Shown: positions 14,801 to 29,794, numbered from the stretch's first letter. The stretch: DNA of 64,000 nt from Chaunax sp. Z400 (GCA_037577475.1 CM075186.1:7501501-7565500), one strand, 5' to 3'. Numbers and translations are program-made. The notes: generated by a model from the letters alone, not told the origin.

Positions 14801-17800
14801 AAGGAAACAACCCTAACAAATACTGTAAATGTAAACCAGTTGCCCTGAGTGATAAAAAAAAAAAAAGATTTAACATCTTTAATTGAATCGTCAAACAAAT
14901 ACGTTTTGAGTGTTTTATATCTGTTTACTTGAGAGAGTCAAACTGATTCCATTAAATCCTTCTGGGTTTCCAAACATGGCAAAACTTCTGTCTGACAATG
15001 TGTCGCGTTAAATGTTACATGTTTCATTCAGGTTCATTGGAATTGGTGATTAAATGTTCAGAGTGTTTGATTTGAGATGTGGTTTTGTCCAAATCGTTCT
15101 CAGTTTTTAAAGGAGAGTAGCTTTTGTAAATCGTGTTGTTTTTCACTTGTCTGATATTTTTAGGTAAGAATCAAAGATATATTAGGACCCACAGGAACTG
15201 AATAACACCATAATGTTTGATATTATATCTGAGGATTCTGGGAATTGTTCTTTCATAAATGTGACTGGTGTTGATAAGATGATGAAATGTTTGATTCGAG
15301 GTTCAAACTGTGATGGAATTGGAAATAAATAGGTGTAAAAATGACAGAAATACTATTGAAGATATTTCATGATTATTTCTGAGGATGTAGTATTTCTTAG
15401 ATTAGATGAAGTCTAGATTAGTATTTCCTTAATTGGTGGTCGTGTTTTCCTTTAATATTATAATAAAAAAATGTTTTTAATGCCTATGTGTTTTAAAACG
15501 TGATTAGCTGACTGTTTGCCTTCTTCCCCTTGTCTCATGTCCTCTCCTGTCCCTCGTGTGTCCTGCACATCGTTGTTTGAACCCCAGATTGACAAACAAT
15601 GGGTAAGCCCCTCCATCACTTCATCGCCTCTCTTCCTCTCACACTGTTTGGAAATCTTACTCCACATCAGTTAAAGATCCAAAATCATCAAGTAAAGGAG
15701 AGTTAAAAAGATAAACATTTTTATTAAATTTTTTTTTTTTTTATGTATTTTTCCTAAAAAGATGCCTTTTTTTAATCAGAGGAGACGTCATGTTAGCCCA
15801 CACACCACATTGCAACACGCTGTGGTTTTGTTTTGTAATTTTGTTACATTACCTTCATTATCAAATACTTTTTTAAGACATTTTAACTCCTAAAATTCAG
15901 ATTATTGGATTTTTAAGGACCTGCAGAAACCTTGCAATTACACGCCATCTACACTACAGTCATGAGAATTTCATGTCTTTGCTTATTTTATTCTTCTGGG
16001 TGGTGAATGGTTGAAGGCTATTGTGGATTCATAAGCTCAAAGCACATTTTGGCACAAAGGAAACTCATTCAGCTGTTAAACTGTTGGTTTGCTGTCAGAC
16101 AGGAAGGGTTGTTGGAGGTAGGATAGCCTTTATTTTGTCCATCTTCATTCATTCCTTCTGTGGGATTATTAGCAAAACGTCACGTCATAACATCTAATAC
16201 CAATGATATCAGCATTAGCCAACGCTGCAGCCACACTGTAATTTACAGGTCTGGAAGCAGCAAATCATTTGTATTTGGAATCCACATACTGTGCAGTCAT
16301 ATATGCTCACAAAGCAGGAGCAGCCTATAGTGATTAGAAATGAGAAAACAGCCTTTACATGTCCAGACCAACTGCATCATATACAGTCTGTTGTTGACAA
16401 CATCCCCAGCTCCATGTAAATCTTAGGCTCTATCTCAACTCTCCATCGTCTTATATGATGCAACCTGTTTTTACAGCAGTATAGCCTTAAAACTCCCACA
16501 CAAAACTTACACCTACAACCGTAGACATTGTTGCTGCAGCCGGCTGCTGATCTACAATAAGATAAACTTCTGCAACAAATTACAGCCTCGCTTTAAAATA
16601 CGGTGGTTTTGCCCAAACTGTAATGTTTAAATTCACCAGATTTATTTCTATGCCGTCTTAAAACGTCAGCAAAGACTTGATGATCATTGACCATTGCTCA
16701 GTTGATGCTTTTTAATGTTCACTTGCCAGTAGGTGCAGTGAATGAGGCTTCCTTACCTCTGACCCCTGACCAACAGTCTGAAGAGCCTTGAAGAGACATC
16801 AGTCTGAACTTGATCCTGATCTTTGACGTGGTCCGTTTTCTGCCCCCAGTCTTCAAGTGCATCAATCTACAGCAAAGCACTTTGCCGTCCCTCTTCCCTT
16901 TTGCCTATTGTTTTTAATGTGTGCATCCGTTGGAAGTTCAGCTGGCAAGTGAGCAGATAGTCAGTGAAGAACCTGCACTTTTAATCCAGTCAAGTAACTC
17001 TTCTTCTGGATGAATTAATGATGCTTTTATATAATTCATCTCTAGTGATCGGCTGAAATCAATGAACATCCTAATCAGTCTGCAGGCGATCTGTTGCTGA
17101 GGTCATTTAAATAGTGTCACAGAGCTGAAGTAGTAGCTGCAGCTCAACAACCAGATAAATGTTTTTAATAGTAATCATTAAGTTTTTGCTGCAGACATGG
17201 CAAAGACCAAACAACTCCTTCCCCCCTCTTGCTCTATGGCTGCCTTTGTAGGAATAAAGAAGGCAAAATCAGCAATGTTAATTAATTGAGGTAAGAAGAA
17301 GGGAAAAAAAGAGAAGCTCTCAAGATTTGCCAAAAAAGATTTGGCATGCTTAAACAGAGCTGCCATTTTGCGGACTTATGGAGGGGGGAAAAAACACAAT
17401 TAGGCCTGGCGGCGGTGACCTCCCTGGACCCGCAATTTGTCAGCGATCCTTGCTCTTTGTTGATTGAAATTTTTAATTTGGGTGTTCTTTAGACGGCCAG
17501 TGAAAGGGCATTGTCGCCAAGAGATGAACTCCCCTGCTGCTGCTGCCATTCAGCGCTCAGCCCCAGCCTTTTTTTCCTCCTTCCTTCAAGGGAAAAGGTG
17601 CCATGAATATGTTTTTGGGGGGGGCCAAACGAGACATGAAATGGCGGATTAATTGAATCTTGTGTGAGACTTTGGTCCTCGCAGCTGGACCGGTGCTTTA
17701 GAGAAATACAAGGCTGCTCTAATTGTGGGGAGCTACACAAAAAGTATCCTTCAGATTCCTTCGCTTTTCCAGCACAGATGAGAATGTCAGTCAGCTGCAT

Positions 17801-17877
17801 AATGGTCCTATTAGCTGCTTAACTCAGCGGCGGTACATGGATGGGAAGGTTTTTCACGCCTCGCCATGTCGAGAGGA

Positions 17878-17965
<88 letters not shown>

Positions 17966-20900
17966 GAAGATTTGATGTTCACACCAACTGTTGCAGGTTT
18001 TTATTTCTGTCTTTTGCAGCACAGACAATACTGTTGATCTGTATCAGGGAGGCAAGAGCTCATGTCTGCCTTTGCGTACCATCAGTTTTCTGAAAATAAT
18101 CAAATATTGCTTTTTGCCCCCCTCACAGCAACAGTACCACTCCAAAATAGATGTTCTGATTGACGAGGCTTTCAAAGACATGATTTCCTCCCTTGTCTCA
18201 AAGGTAAATGTCTTTTTATCCTCCAATCAAATCCTCTCATTAGCTCCTTGGTCTCAACATGTTTTTATTTTTGGAATTATTTGTATTTTCTTTTAAATAT
18301 TTTGATATCTCTGTTCCTAGCTGGGGGAATGGGGTCAAACCTTTATTTTTATGGGAACCATTACAGATTTTTGTCTTGTTATTTATTCTTTATTTACTTT
18401 ATTTATTTTTTGGGAAGCATTTAAGATGAACTCTTGCTATAGATTATGTTGATATTAACACTTAATTCTGATTTAATTTAAAAATTTCTTTGTTGCTTAT
18501 ATTTACTTAATGAATTATTTTTTATTTACTAAAACTACTTTATATTCCTCTCTTGTTTTTTAATCTTTTAAAATGTTTTCTTTTATGTTTGTATTTATTT
18601 TATTTTTTTCATACAAGTTTTAAACAATTTCATTATGGTACAAAACATTGATTTATTTCGTTATAGATCTTTACTCATTCTGCCAAATTTTCTATTTATT
18701 GAAATCAATCTCTTTTTAATTTGGCTAAACTTTGATCTTGCTTGTAACGATGATGGTTTTGTGAGTTTTAATAAATACCACTTTATATATTTCATGTATT
18801 TTCATTTATCAATGCAGTGAGAATATTCTATCCTGTCTCTAATTTTGAAAAAGAATATTCTTTTCCTTGATTTAGAGAATTAACTTTGTTTTAGAAAATC
18901 ATTGAAACATCTTAAAATATTCTGACTGTACTGGAACAATTTAGAATGTTAGCAACTCATTTACAGACAAAACTGAATAGGTGAAAGAAGGATGTTCCTC
19001 CTTTTCTAAGTTTCTGAGGACAAATGAAGGCAGTAAATTGTTATTGTGTTTCCCACTCTGTCTGCAGTTTGCCGCTGTTTTGGACTGCGTCCTCTCCAAG
19101 CTCTCAAGATACGATGAAGGGACATTCTTCTCTTCAATACTCTCTTTCACCGTGAGTAGCCATGTTTTTGTTCGTGGAAACAGAGAGCGCCAAGCTGTTT
19201 CTTTCACCACTCACAGAGGCAACCTGTTATTTGCTGGAAACCAGATCTTCCCAGCTGAACTTCAGTGTCCTTCTTCTTCTCCTTCTCCACCCCCCTCCTG
19301 CCGCCTCCCTGAAAGGTGAAAGCAGCTGCCAAATATGTGGAAGTCCCTGTGAGTCTGATGATCTGCCTGCTGTTTTATTATTCACCCTGTCTGTCACAGT
19401 CCGTTTCCTTATTTGTGTTTCCATCCACATTCAGACAGTAGAAGCATCGGGTGGAAAATAAAGCAGCGTGGAAATGCAAAGAATCCGCTCTTTGCATTCA
19501 GCCTCAGTCTTGTGCTTGCTGTTTTTTTTTTTTAAGTTTGTCATCATACGGTTGTGCACATGTGTGAAATATAAAGAAGGTTTTTATTCCATCTGCAGCT
19601 CCTGAGCCAAAGATCACATAGCAAGCTTAATTAATTGCACTCCTGTCCTTGGAGATGTGTTTTGCTGAAGTGTCTGTTTGTGGGCGGCGGCGTTTGGGTG
19701 TCAAGCGGTTAATGAATGGCGGTGGTGTGGCAGAGATCAGAGGCTGTGCCGAGCAAGCGGAAGGAGGAGATGACGATGGGAACGGCGCAGGAGTTAAAGT
19801 GCCAAAGGGATGAGGCGTTAATGTTTGGTGGCGTTCAAGGTGTGAAGGAGAGAGAGGGATTTAATCTCATGAGTTAGATCTCTTGAAGAAAAGGTGACCC
19901 CTCATTTTCTAAAGTGATTAAGAGCTCAAAATTATCAAAGTACAAGTCATGTGTGATTTATGGTTTAGCACATTTTACGTTTTGCATCTTTAAAATATGA
20001 ATTATTTTAAAAGCATCAGCTGGGATTAAAGATATGAAATCAGTGTTTCCAAATCTCTCAGGCTTCAATCCAAACAGAACAACATACTGTAGTAAATAAT
20101 TAATTAATCATTTTAAACACAACTAATGCGTAGAAAAGGAAAGTGAATTTTCCTTCCTGTCTTACTTTGAATTGACTGTAATTTAATGTTTTTAACTATT
20201 GAAAGAGAAATACATTTCCTATTGGATGAGACATAGCAGGTTTATTCTGAATTATATTGATGCTCCCAATAATGAGAATGTCTATACTTTTTGTTCATTA
20301 ATTTTTATATGTCATTTGATATTAATTGATTGAGCAGTGGACTCACTCCATGTCAGCTTGAACCACCCTTTATCACCACATTAAGGTATTATACAGTGTA
20401 AATGTTGCAATGCAGTGAAGTAGGAAAGTAAAGTTGTGGGAGTCCGTGTGGTGGATGGGCCACATTCACGTCCTGTCGCAGACCTGCAACTAACATTCTG
20501 TCAAGTTTTTCTCAATAACCAAAATTTTTCATTAACCTTAAAGGAATAGTTCAACCTTTTCTAGTTAGATTACAATATTGATCCGACTGTCATGTCTCTA
20601 TACTGAATATGAAGTGAGCCGGTTATCATAGCTTATCATAAAGAAGGGAAGAAGGGAAGCAGGGAGGCCGCCAGCCTGGATCTGTCCAAAGGTAACAAAA
20701 TCCATCTACCAGTTCCTCTAAGGCTCTCCAGTTAACGTGGCACTTATACTTCGGTTGGCATTTCAGGTACATTTTTATGTCCCTGTCATATTAGTGGGTG
20801 TATAGGGTCTCCTCAAAAACCGATGGATAGAATTCAGTGACTTTCATGCATGCTTTTTAGGGGCCCTAAAGATGTGCATCTCATAATTGGTCTCTTAATT

Positions 20901-23900
20901 TAGCTTAATTCTACATTTATAAGCAAGCTATTATTTTTGCTATGATGGAGCGGATGGAGTTTTTCCATGAGTGGAGTTAACCGTGTCCTTGGACACAAAT
21001 TCTCTAGTTCAGTCATACATCTCATAATCGTCTGACAGATGCGCTCTTTCTTTTATCAGTACAGCCGTCTATACTGGCCACTTAGCAACTTGCCTTTTAC
21101 TCACACTCTTTATATATAAACGTGACCTGAAGCACATTTTTATGCTTCAACTCTGTTTTTTGATTTTGATTAGCGCTGAAGCTGCTACTTCTCTAACATG
21201 CTGCTCATGCCACACCTCTTGTGTAGACACTAACACTGGAGGCTGCTGTTCATTTTTCATATCCAACCGACAGTCAACTTTGGTTTCTTTTAACAATGGC
21301 CGCTTTATTCACCAACCATAGCCAAATGTCTATTACTGTAACCATGACAATCAAGGTCCCTTAACCTTAATGAAGAAGTAATTTTAAACCAAAGCAGGAT
21401 GTTTCCCTAAACCTGATAAAGTCATCTAAACATAACGAAACTATAACAATGATATGGTTTTTGACGGTACAGACAAATGATGATGTCCATAAAGGGACAT
21501 CATTTGTTCTGAGATTAACTCTGTTCATTCCATCACTGATTCCATTTGTGCCCTGAAAATGTTCCCCATGGACAGGTGTAATAAAGTAGGGGCTTTAAAG
21601 CTTTAAAAAAGTAGGGGTAATCATTCAGGATCTCCACTGATGACGTCTGCACACATGGTTACACCAAAAGCTTTTTTATTAAGTGCAACATGACAGATGT
21701 CTTCAGAGTAGTAAAATATGCAGATGAAGAAATGCTGTTGAAAACTTTTATTGCATCTTATTGAAAACTTTAAATTAAACTCAATTAGAGTGCGGAGATC
21801 CTCCTGCAGACTTGGATTATTTGTCTGGAATGATTTATATACAAGCATGATTCAAGATTTAGATGTATAAATTCTGAAATCAAGAATGCCTATTAATTAT
21901 ATTTATATTCAGGATAAAACACTAGGTAGAATGACTTTATAACAGTTAATATATACTAGATTTTTTTTTTTATTTATTTCACATTTTATCAAAATATGCC
22001 TGAAACACAGATGTGAGAACATCCCAAACTGAGTCTGAGTCACAACTGAGATAAAAACAGCAGAACAATCTCACCTAGCCTCCTTAATCCTCTTCCCCAC
22101 CGCGGAACATCCCACCTATCCCATCATGCTCTCTGATTCCCATCCAGACTTCCTCCTCAGCTGCCTCCTCCCCTGAAATTATAATGTAACCGCTACCTTG
22201 GCCTTTTCGTCTTTTGTGTGGAGGGAACCTGACGCAGGTAAGCCTCTTTTCCAGGTGGGATGAAGAGTGGAGGCGTGGCCTGTGAGCCGCCTCGCTGGAA
22301 GGCTCTGTCCCCCACACACCTTGTCACGAAGATGATGCGGTCAATATTGAGTATTTATAGTTTTTTTGAGACTTTCTGCTTTTGTAGCTCTGTGTTTCAT
22401 CATTACTCTTTACATTTATCTGGCAACTACAACTTAGTTTTTATGTTTTACATTCAACATGAGATATTTATGTTAACCAAACTACGAAGTGAAACTCCTG
22501 GCTTTTGGCAAACATCATCATCACAAGCTAATGTCAGTATTCTCAGCCAAATAGCATTTATTATTGCCATTGTCTAAAAAGAGCAAGGGGTTTGAGTGGA
22601 TTGTGTTATTTTTTATTTAGTCTTTATTTTGGCGTTTAAAAATACCAACAGAGATTAATTTGTGCATCAATGCACAAATTGGCATTAACACTAACGCCTT
22701 AATTTTACTGTAATATTTTCTCTAATTTAACTTAACCTTTTACTGCAGGACCTTTTCTTGTTGCAAAGTATCGTAATATTACTATACTGTAAAGGACTGG
22801 AGTCATTTGTTGTGTGTTTCTCACACTGACTCACATGTGTTCAGCAGGTCTGACGTTCTAACGCCTGTGCAACCAAGACACCAGTGACTGACAGCCACAT
22901 ATGCTCATATCAAACATATGCATACTGGCAAAGCAGGAACACAAACATTGGAAGAGTGATCGTCATCACTGGCTCTATACCGCCATATTGTCCTCTTTGG
23001 CTGCTGAACCTTAAGAATTCAACAGGAAATTATTGAAGTGTCAGTCTGAAGGAAAGGCTCCATAAGATTTTCAGACATTTGCTGGATATCCTTTGAAGGA
23101 TAATCATTCTCATGAAAGAAATACATCACATTTAACTGTATGTGAAGTAGAAAACAATATTTTATTTTCCATAAGGGAAATATTAGTAAAACAAAGCAAC
23201 TTGAAGAATATTGGCTGAAAAATTTAAAAAAAAATCCTTAAAGAATTTTATTACAGTTTTGATTAACTCATCAATGAATTGATCAACAGAAAATTAAATA
23301 ATCACTTTTGCATTATCGTTCAATCGTACAGAATTAATAAACGTGATCTGTTTTCTGTTTAAATATAATGATCTGTTGCTTTTCCTAATTTGATACGATC
23401 ATAAATAAATTCTTGTCTTGCCTTTTCAGACTGTTGGTCGGACTAAAGAAGCAATATGAACAATTAATTTGGACTGCTGATTGACACATGAGAATGAATG
23501 AAATTCATCTTCGGTTGCAGCTAAGGTCTATTAATGGACAGAAAGTTGATATTTTCTCTCAGTTATTTTGAATCTCTGTATTATTTTAATGCCGTGATTA
23601 CAGGTACACAAAGTGCACCTGGTAGGAATATAATGGATGTAGGGGGCAGGAAACGCGGCTGGAAGCAGTGTGTAATTACCTGACATTTCACCGCCCTCCT
23701 CCTCATACTTCACTAACAGCTCATTATCAACGGGCCTCTCCTCTCCGCATCAAACCATCTACTCCTCCCTGTCTGTATCTGAGCAGGAACAACTTTTAAT
23801 TTTAAACTCGCAATTTTATTGTTGTCAAATGTTGGATGAGCAACCAGGCGGCCATTATCCCGGCACAGAGGGGATTACTGGTGTTTGGCTACAAGTGAAG

Positions 23901-26900
23901 AAACAGTGAAGGAGACAAAACAGGCAGAGCGTGACAAGAGCACTGAGCTGCTAGTATGTTCTGTTTCTTTCTGTCTTTATTTCCTCTCGTGTTAAAGTCT
24001 TAATCTCGGTGGCTGGAACTGTGCCGACGTCTCCGATCTGTCATGCTGCCTTTGTCACCTCGTCAGAACAAGAAAAGGAGAGGTAAATGATTGAGGCTAA
24101 GCCTTAAGGGGATAGAATGGGGAAAATTGATGTCTCAAGTGACAACAAGGGCAGTAATATGTTGCCAGTGACACACACACACACAATCTTGGTACAGATT
24201 CTTCTCTTGCTTTGACCCTTGGCTTTGTTTTGGCCCTCCAGCCACACCGTAGTTGTTCTCAGTACACTACTGTTTTTCTCCAGAAAACAGCGTCTGCATT
24301 TTGAAAGACTTTTACAGTGTGCTGCATTAATGCTGTTCCATTCGTGTCTGACTGCCTTACACAAGCCGGCAGTACCCCCAAATATTCTGCCAACCAGTTC
24401 GACCTCGATATGCACCCATATATTCTCTACGACCGAGATCTGGTGACTGACCAGGACAAAACATCACCAGATCTCAGCTCCCCAACACCAGATGCAGAAA
24501 ATGCATGTTTGGTCACCTAGATCAGGACTCAGAGACAGTGTGAATCGACTAGCCTGATGGTTTGCTCAGTAAATTCACTTAAAATCCTGCACACACAGAC
24601 ACATTATGTGTCTTTTGTGCGTGCATGTAGGTCTAATATGAAATTAAGTTTTTAGTAAGAGCAAATCAAAATCCAGGTAACCTTAGAAGTTAGACATGCC
24701 TGATGGACAATGAAAATCAAAATGGAATTGTCTTATTTTTAATTTCTTATAATTTCCCCACAACACTATCAAAAATAAATTCAACCATGCTCACACAAAC
24801 ATATATCACATATTTTTGTATTTATATTGTCACATATTTTGTCTGTATTCAATAGAGTAATTGCACAAAATAGGATGAAAAGAGGTTACCTTTTTTTTGC
24901 CAAGGCGTGTACACTTGTTGCTCAGTAATGATGATGTTGATGCGTCATCATCATCCCGCTGCAGACATGGCCTGTGACTTTTTAGTGTGGATGGAAAACT
25001 TCCTGAAAATGATTGAAAAATGTGTTGACAGAAAACTTCTGACAAGTAGACAGACTTTTTTTTTAAAGTCTGCATTCATGTGGACATGACCTGGAGATGT
25101 CTGCTGGAAAAGATCAGAGACAAAATGACAAGTAGACTAAAAACACACAATACTAATCAACCATCATCCGACAGTGATCCTCGATCTGCCAGTCTCTCAC
25201 TTCTCCTCTCACTCCAGAGAGTTGTGGGGATTCTGACAGGCCTGTCAATCACTGGACCTGACACCTCCTCTCTCATGGTGAACATATCACTCACACTACC
25301 CCTCCTTTTCGCACACACACCAGATCCCCTTGCAGCCTTGTGACCCCGCTTTAACCCCTAGTATCTGTCCAGCGGTCTGTCTGGATTACAGCTGAGCGTC
25401 TCTGATTGATCTGAGTCTGTCACTCACTGTTGGACGTCTCTGGAACAGCTGCTGGACTGTTTTTTATCAGAAGACTATCAGAGAGGTCACATTACCAAAG
25501 GGTTTAACGTACAAACCCCGTTTCTAAAAAAAAAAGGTGAGACGTTGTGTAAAATCTAAATAACAGTATGCAATGATTTGCAAATCCTTGAACCCCCATA
25601 TATATTGAAAATAGCACCAAGACAACATTTCAAATGTTGAAACAGAAAATTTTAATTGTTTTTGAAAATGATATCCTCATTTAGAATTTGATGAATTAGA
25701 ATTGATTTGATTGAAGAATCAGTTTTCCCATTCTTGCCTGATGTAGGATTTCAGCTGCTCAAGAGTTCGAAGTCTCCTTTGTCGTATTTTACGTTTCATA
25801 ATGCACCAAACATTTTCAACGGGTGACCAGTCGGGACTGCAGGCAGGTCATTTTAGCACCTGGACTCTTTTACTACGGAGCCATGCTGTTATAATAAGTG
25901 CAGAATGTCGTTTGACATTGTCTCGCAGAAATAAGCGAGGCCTTCCCTGAAAAAGACGTTGTCTACTTGGCAGCATAGCCAGTCTATATCATCAGCATTA
26001 ATGGTGCCTTCACAAATGTGCAGGTTACCTATGTCATGTGCACTAATGCACCCCCATACCATCATGGATGCTGGCTTTTGAACAGTGTACTGATAACAAG
26101 CCGGATGATCCGTCTCCTCTTTAGCCCTGAGGACACGGCGTCCATGATTCCTAAAAAGAATTTTTTTGAATTTTGACTCGTCAGACCACAGGACAGTTTT
26201 CCACTTCTCCTCAGTCCGTCTTAAATGAGCTCAGGCCCAGTGAAGGCGGCATCGTTTCTGATCTTTATATACGGAAATATATATCTGTCGTGGTGTTATG
26301 AGGGGAACCATCTGTGAACTACCTGGTCACTTTCCCCCTGCTGGTGGTGGAGTTGACTGTCAATATCCTGGTCTTTTCCCCTCCAACATTAGTATTTGAC
26401 ACATTGTTACTTTTGTGTTGTCTTTGCAGAGCAAAAGGTTACAATCCCCAAGTCTATTACCAGTTTCCAACCTGCCTGTTGCCTTTAAGTGAAGCCAAAA
26501 GATTTCTTCAGCCTCCATTTCCTTGTATTTTCACGGGGGACTTGAGGTGCCATCCTCAGCAGCACTGTAGCAGAACAGCAACCCCCTGGAGCCAACGCAT
26601 GCCAGCCCAGAGAAAACGGGTGTGAAAGATGTCAAAGCAATTACAATCAGCATTACAGTTGTAATCTCCCCTGACAACAGGGAGGGTGAATGAAAAGGTT
26701 TTACCCACTCCTCCTGCCTCTGGCCTCCAACAGCTGCTTCCACAGCATTAAATTAGAACATAGAACATTTAAATAGAAACAGAACATTGGTTGCTCGTTT
26801 TGTTGGAGTGTAAACTAGTGTTGTACAGAACGAACACGTATAAAATACGAACAGAAAATGAGAGGTGTCTGTGAGGAAAATCATTATGTACTAATTATGC

Positions 26901-29702
26901 TTTTTGTTCACATAACTACATTAACTCCATGTAATTTACTCCACAAGGAGGTTATGTCTGTTGCTATTTGCCCACATAGGCTGACCAGAAAGCTCACAGC
27001 AAACCTGTGTCGTTGATACATCTCTATAGACTTATTCACAACATGCAGACAGCTCATTAGCTGCCTGTTGAGATGACATTTTAGCAAGATTCCTGGGCCG
27101 GGTTTGAACCTGTGCGTGACTTGCATCTGTCGGATATGATGTGGATTATCACACTGCTAAAAAATCTATGCATATGTATTCTTTTTTTTTTCCATAAGAC
27201 TGAAGAGTTCTGTAAGTCAAAAACAAAGATTGCTCCCGGTGTGGATTGGCTTAATTCTTCCTATAAATCTCTGATTGGTCAGTTCTAATGTGGGTGAGAT
27301 TCAGAGGCTCAGAAATCAGGTTAGGAATCTGTCTTCAGAAAGACAAATGATGGAAACCCTCAATGAGTCACTGCATAGAGTTTTCAGAGGCACAATGGAA
27401 GTGATGCCAGGACATCCACTTTCAATGCATTTTGTATGTTATTCCTGTTGACATTATTATTATTTGGGGGACTTCTCCATCTCACTTTAACTTCAAGCTT
27501 CACTGTTGTTCAGTATGTATGCAGAGGTCATCATGTACAGCCATCAGGCTGGGTTCTGATTGGCTTCTACTGTAGTGTAATGTAAGTCCATGAGGAGTAT
27601 GGATGATGTATGCCATGAATAACAGCTATGTCCACATTTTCAACACCAGACTCAACTAACTGCTTGTTGTGAATGTGTTACATTGTTCTCCATATTCAGT
27701 CTCCACCCTCTTTGAGTTGTCTTCAGGCATGTCTGTGTCCTGTCGCCGGCAGAAACCAGGGATGGATCTAGCCGACACATACATCACCTTCGTACGGCAG
27801 AACCAGGACATCCTCCGAGACCGAATCAATGACGAAGTGTACATCGAGAAGGTGTTTGATGTGAGTGACTCTTCCAGTTTTTTGCAACATGGGGATCATT
27901 ATTGTACATTCATCCATCATTTCTGTCAGTAATAATAACACTGACCTCACCAAGGTAATGATAAGATCTGTGATGTCACTAAAAACCGGTCAGACGGATC
28001 AAGAAGCACAAGCAGACAGATCAGACAGATTGGAAGCAAGCCAACAGTTGGTCTTTTTTATTTAGAGCACACCTGTTCCTTGTCATGCAAGCACAGCACA
28101 TATGGACACAGTAGTTTACAGTTGTACTTTCCCAGGACTCATTAATACTAATACTAATAGTAATACAATACTATAATGCAAGAACATATCAAAAATGACA
28201 ACTGGAAAGTAAAGACAGAATTGTAGTATCTAAAACCCTCGAACATATCGGGAAAGTCCAGACATAGAAAATGTTTTTAAAAAAGAGATCTAGATGTAAA
28301 ATACAATGCAGTATGTTTAACAGGTACTATAAAATATTGCAAACAAGGTAAAATAATCTTCCTGAAATGTCTTCTTGACTTGAAATATGTGAGAACAAGA
28401 TTAAAACATGCTCTCTGAATCTTTATAAAGACTGAACACATCAAGTATGACCTACTTATAAAATAGTCAAAAACCTTTTTGTGCCAAACAGCAAACTGGA
28501 ACAAGGTTAATAAGAGTGAAAACAGTTGCAGTCATGGTTGTATCTCGCATCAGGCGGCTATTAGCTCTCCTGCAGTGCATCTGAACTTGTGGATATTAAA
28601 ACATAATAAAGGTCGACAAGTGATTCTCAAGGCGAGTTCACCTGAGTTCAACACACTGAGAATGGTCATTTCTCCTCATCAGATAAATACTGGATTAAAA
28701 CTTTGGTGCTTGAAATAATCTCACAATTATAATTCAGTTCCATTTTCTGTGGAACTACAACCCCGATGCCAAAAAAAAAAAAATTGGGGATGCGGTGTAA
28801 ATCTTAAATAACTGAGTTTACTGGCAAAGGTTTTGTAAAGTGTTCCAAATCCATGTAATTATATCCTGTATACATGCATGTGTTTCACTACGTGGTGAAT
28901 CTTTGCTTGTGAATGACTGAGCCTTTCAAGGATGTCCTATCCAGGAGCCAAGGACTGTCTGAGCGGAATGACGGTGAACTGGTAGGCGCGGAGTTGACCT
29001 TGAAAGGCAAAGCAGAGATATTTCCTGCGGTCTAGGTGAATAGGAATGTGAAAATTGGCTCCTTTGAGGTCTTTAGAGGTGAACCACTCTCCTGGAGCGA
29101 TAGTCTGACGGACATTGATTGTAAGACGCACCCGAAATGGAACATAAGCTCTCCTTAGGTCCAGTACAAACCTTAGAATAGAATTGTCTTACTTTGGTGT
29201 TTTATGTTGAGTAAAACCTTGTTGTCCAGATGTGTGGCTAGCTCCTGTGAATAAGGCCTTCACACGGTCTGTGGCCTTGACCCCACAGGGTGGGGCTTGT
29301 GTCCTGATACCTACTGCCTACAGCAGCCCGGCCTTGTTGCCAGGATTGCAGTGGTGGGTTTACAGGTAGGTGATGTGGGCATCATGGGTCCCGTGCACCA
29401 CATTTCTTGGAGCACTGAGCTGGGGGTCCCGTTGCTTTTCCCCTCATGACCCCACCTATGAAGCCTGGCTTAACTGCTTCCTGTGCTCCAATGCCCTGTC
29501 TGTCTCTAGCTTGAACAACTGGCCATGCACAACATGAGGCTTTTATATAGATATATATATATAGATATATATATAGATATATATAGATATAAATATAATA
29601 TATATATATATATAAATATTATATATATATATATATATTATATATATATATCTATATATATAATATATATATATAATATATATATATATATTATATATAT
29701 AT

Positions 29703-29734
<32 letters not shown>

Positions 29735-29760
29735 ATTATATATATATATTATATATATAT

Positions 29761-29794
<34 letters not shown>

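Larger units (their letters stand above)
13160..18128 (+). other. CADPS2 intron with microexon and candidate conserved block
   Basis: Apart from the 15-bp microexon at 15588, nothing coding. Has a GTA-rich microsatellite-like stretch just downstream of 13700, a candidate conserved element at 17180-17730 and a TG repeat at 17877-17966. Confidence 0.65.
19349..27752 (+). other. CADPS2 intron (8.4 kb)
   Basis: No exon. Holds fish-type repeat fragments at 20537-20740 and 21330-21515, a transposon-like copy at 25508-26275, and candidate conserved stretches at 19600-19880, 23620-23900 and 26520-26760. Confidence 0.65.

Noticed and set aside
19162..19461. Longer ORFs reading through CADPS2 exons at 19068-19348
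   Set aside because: Out of frame with CADPS2 and crossing its clear splice sites.
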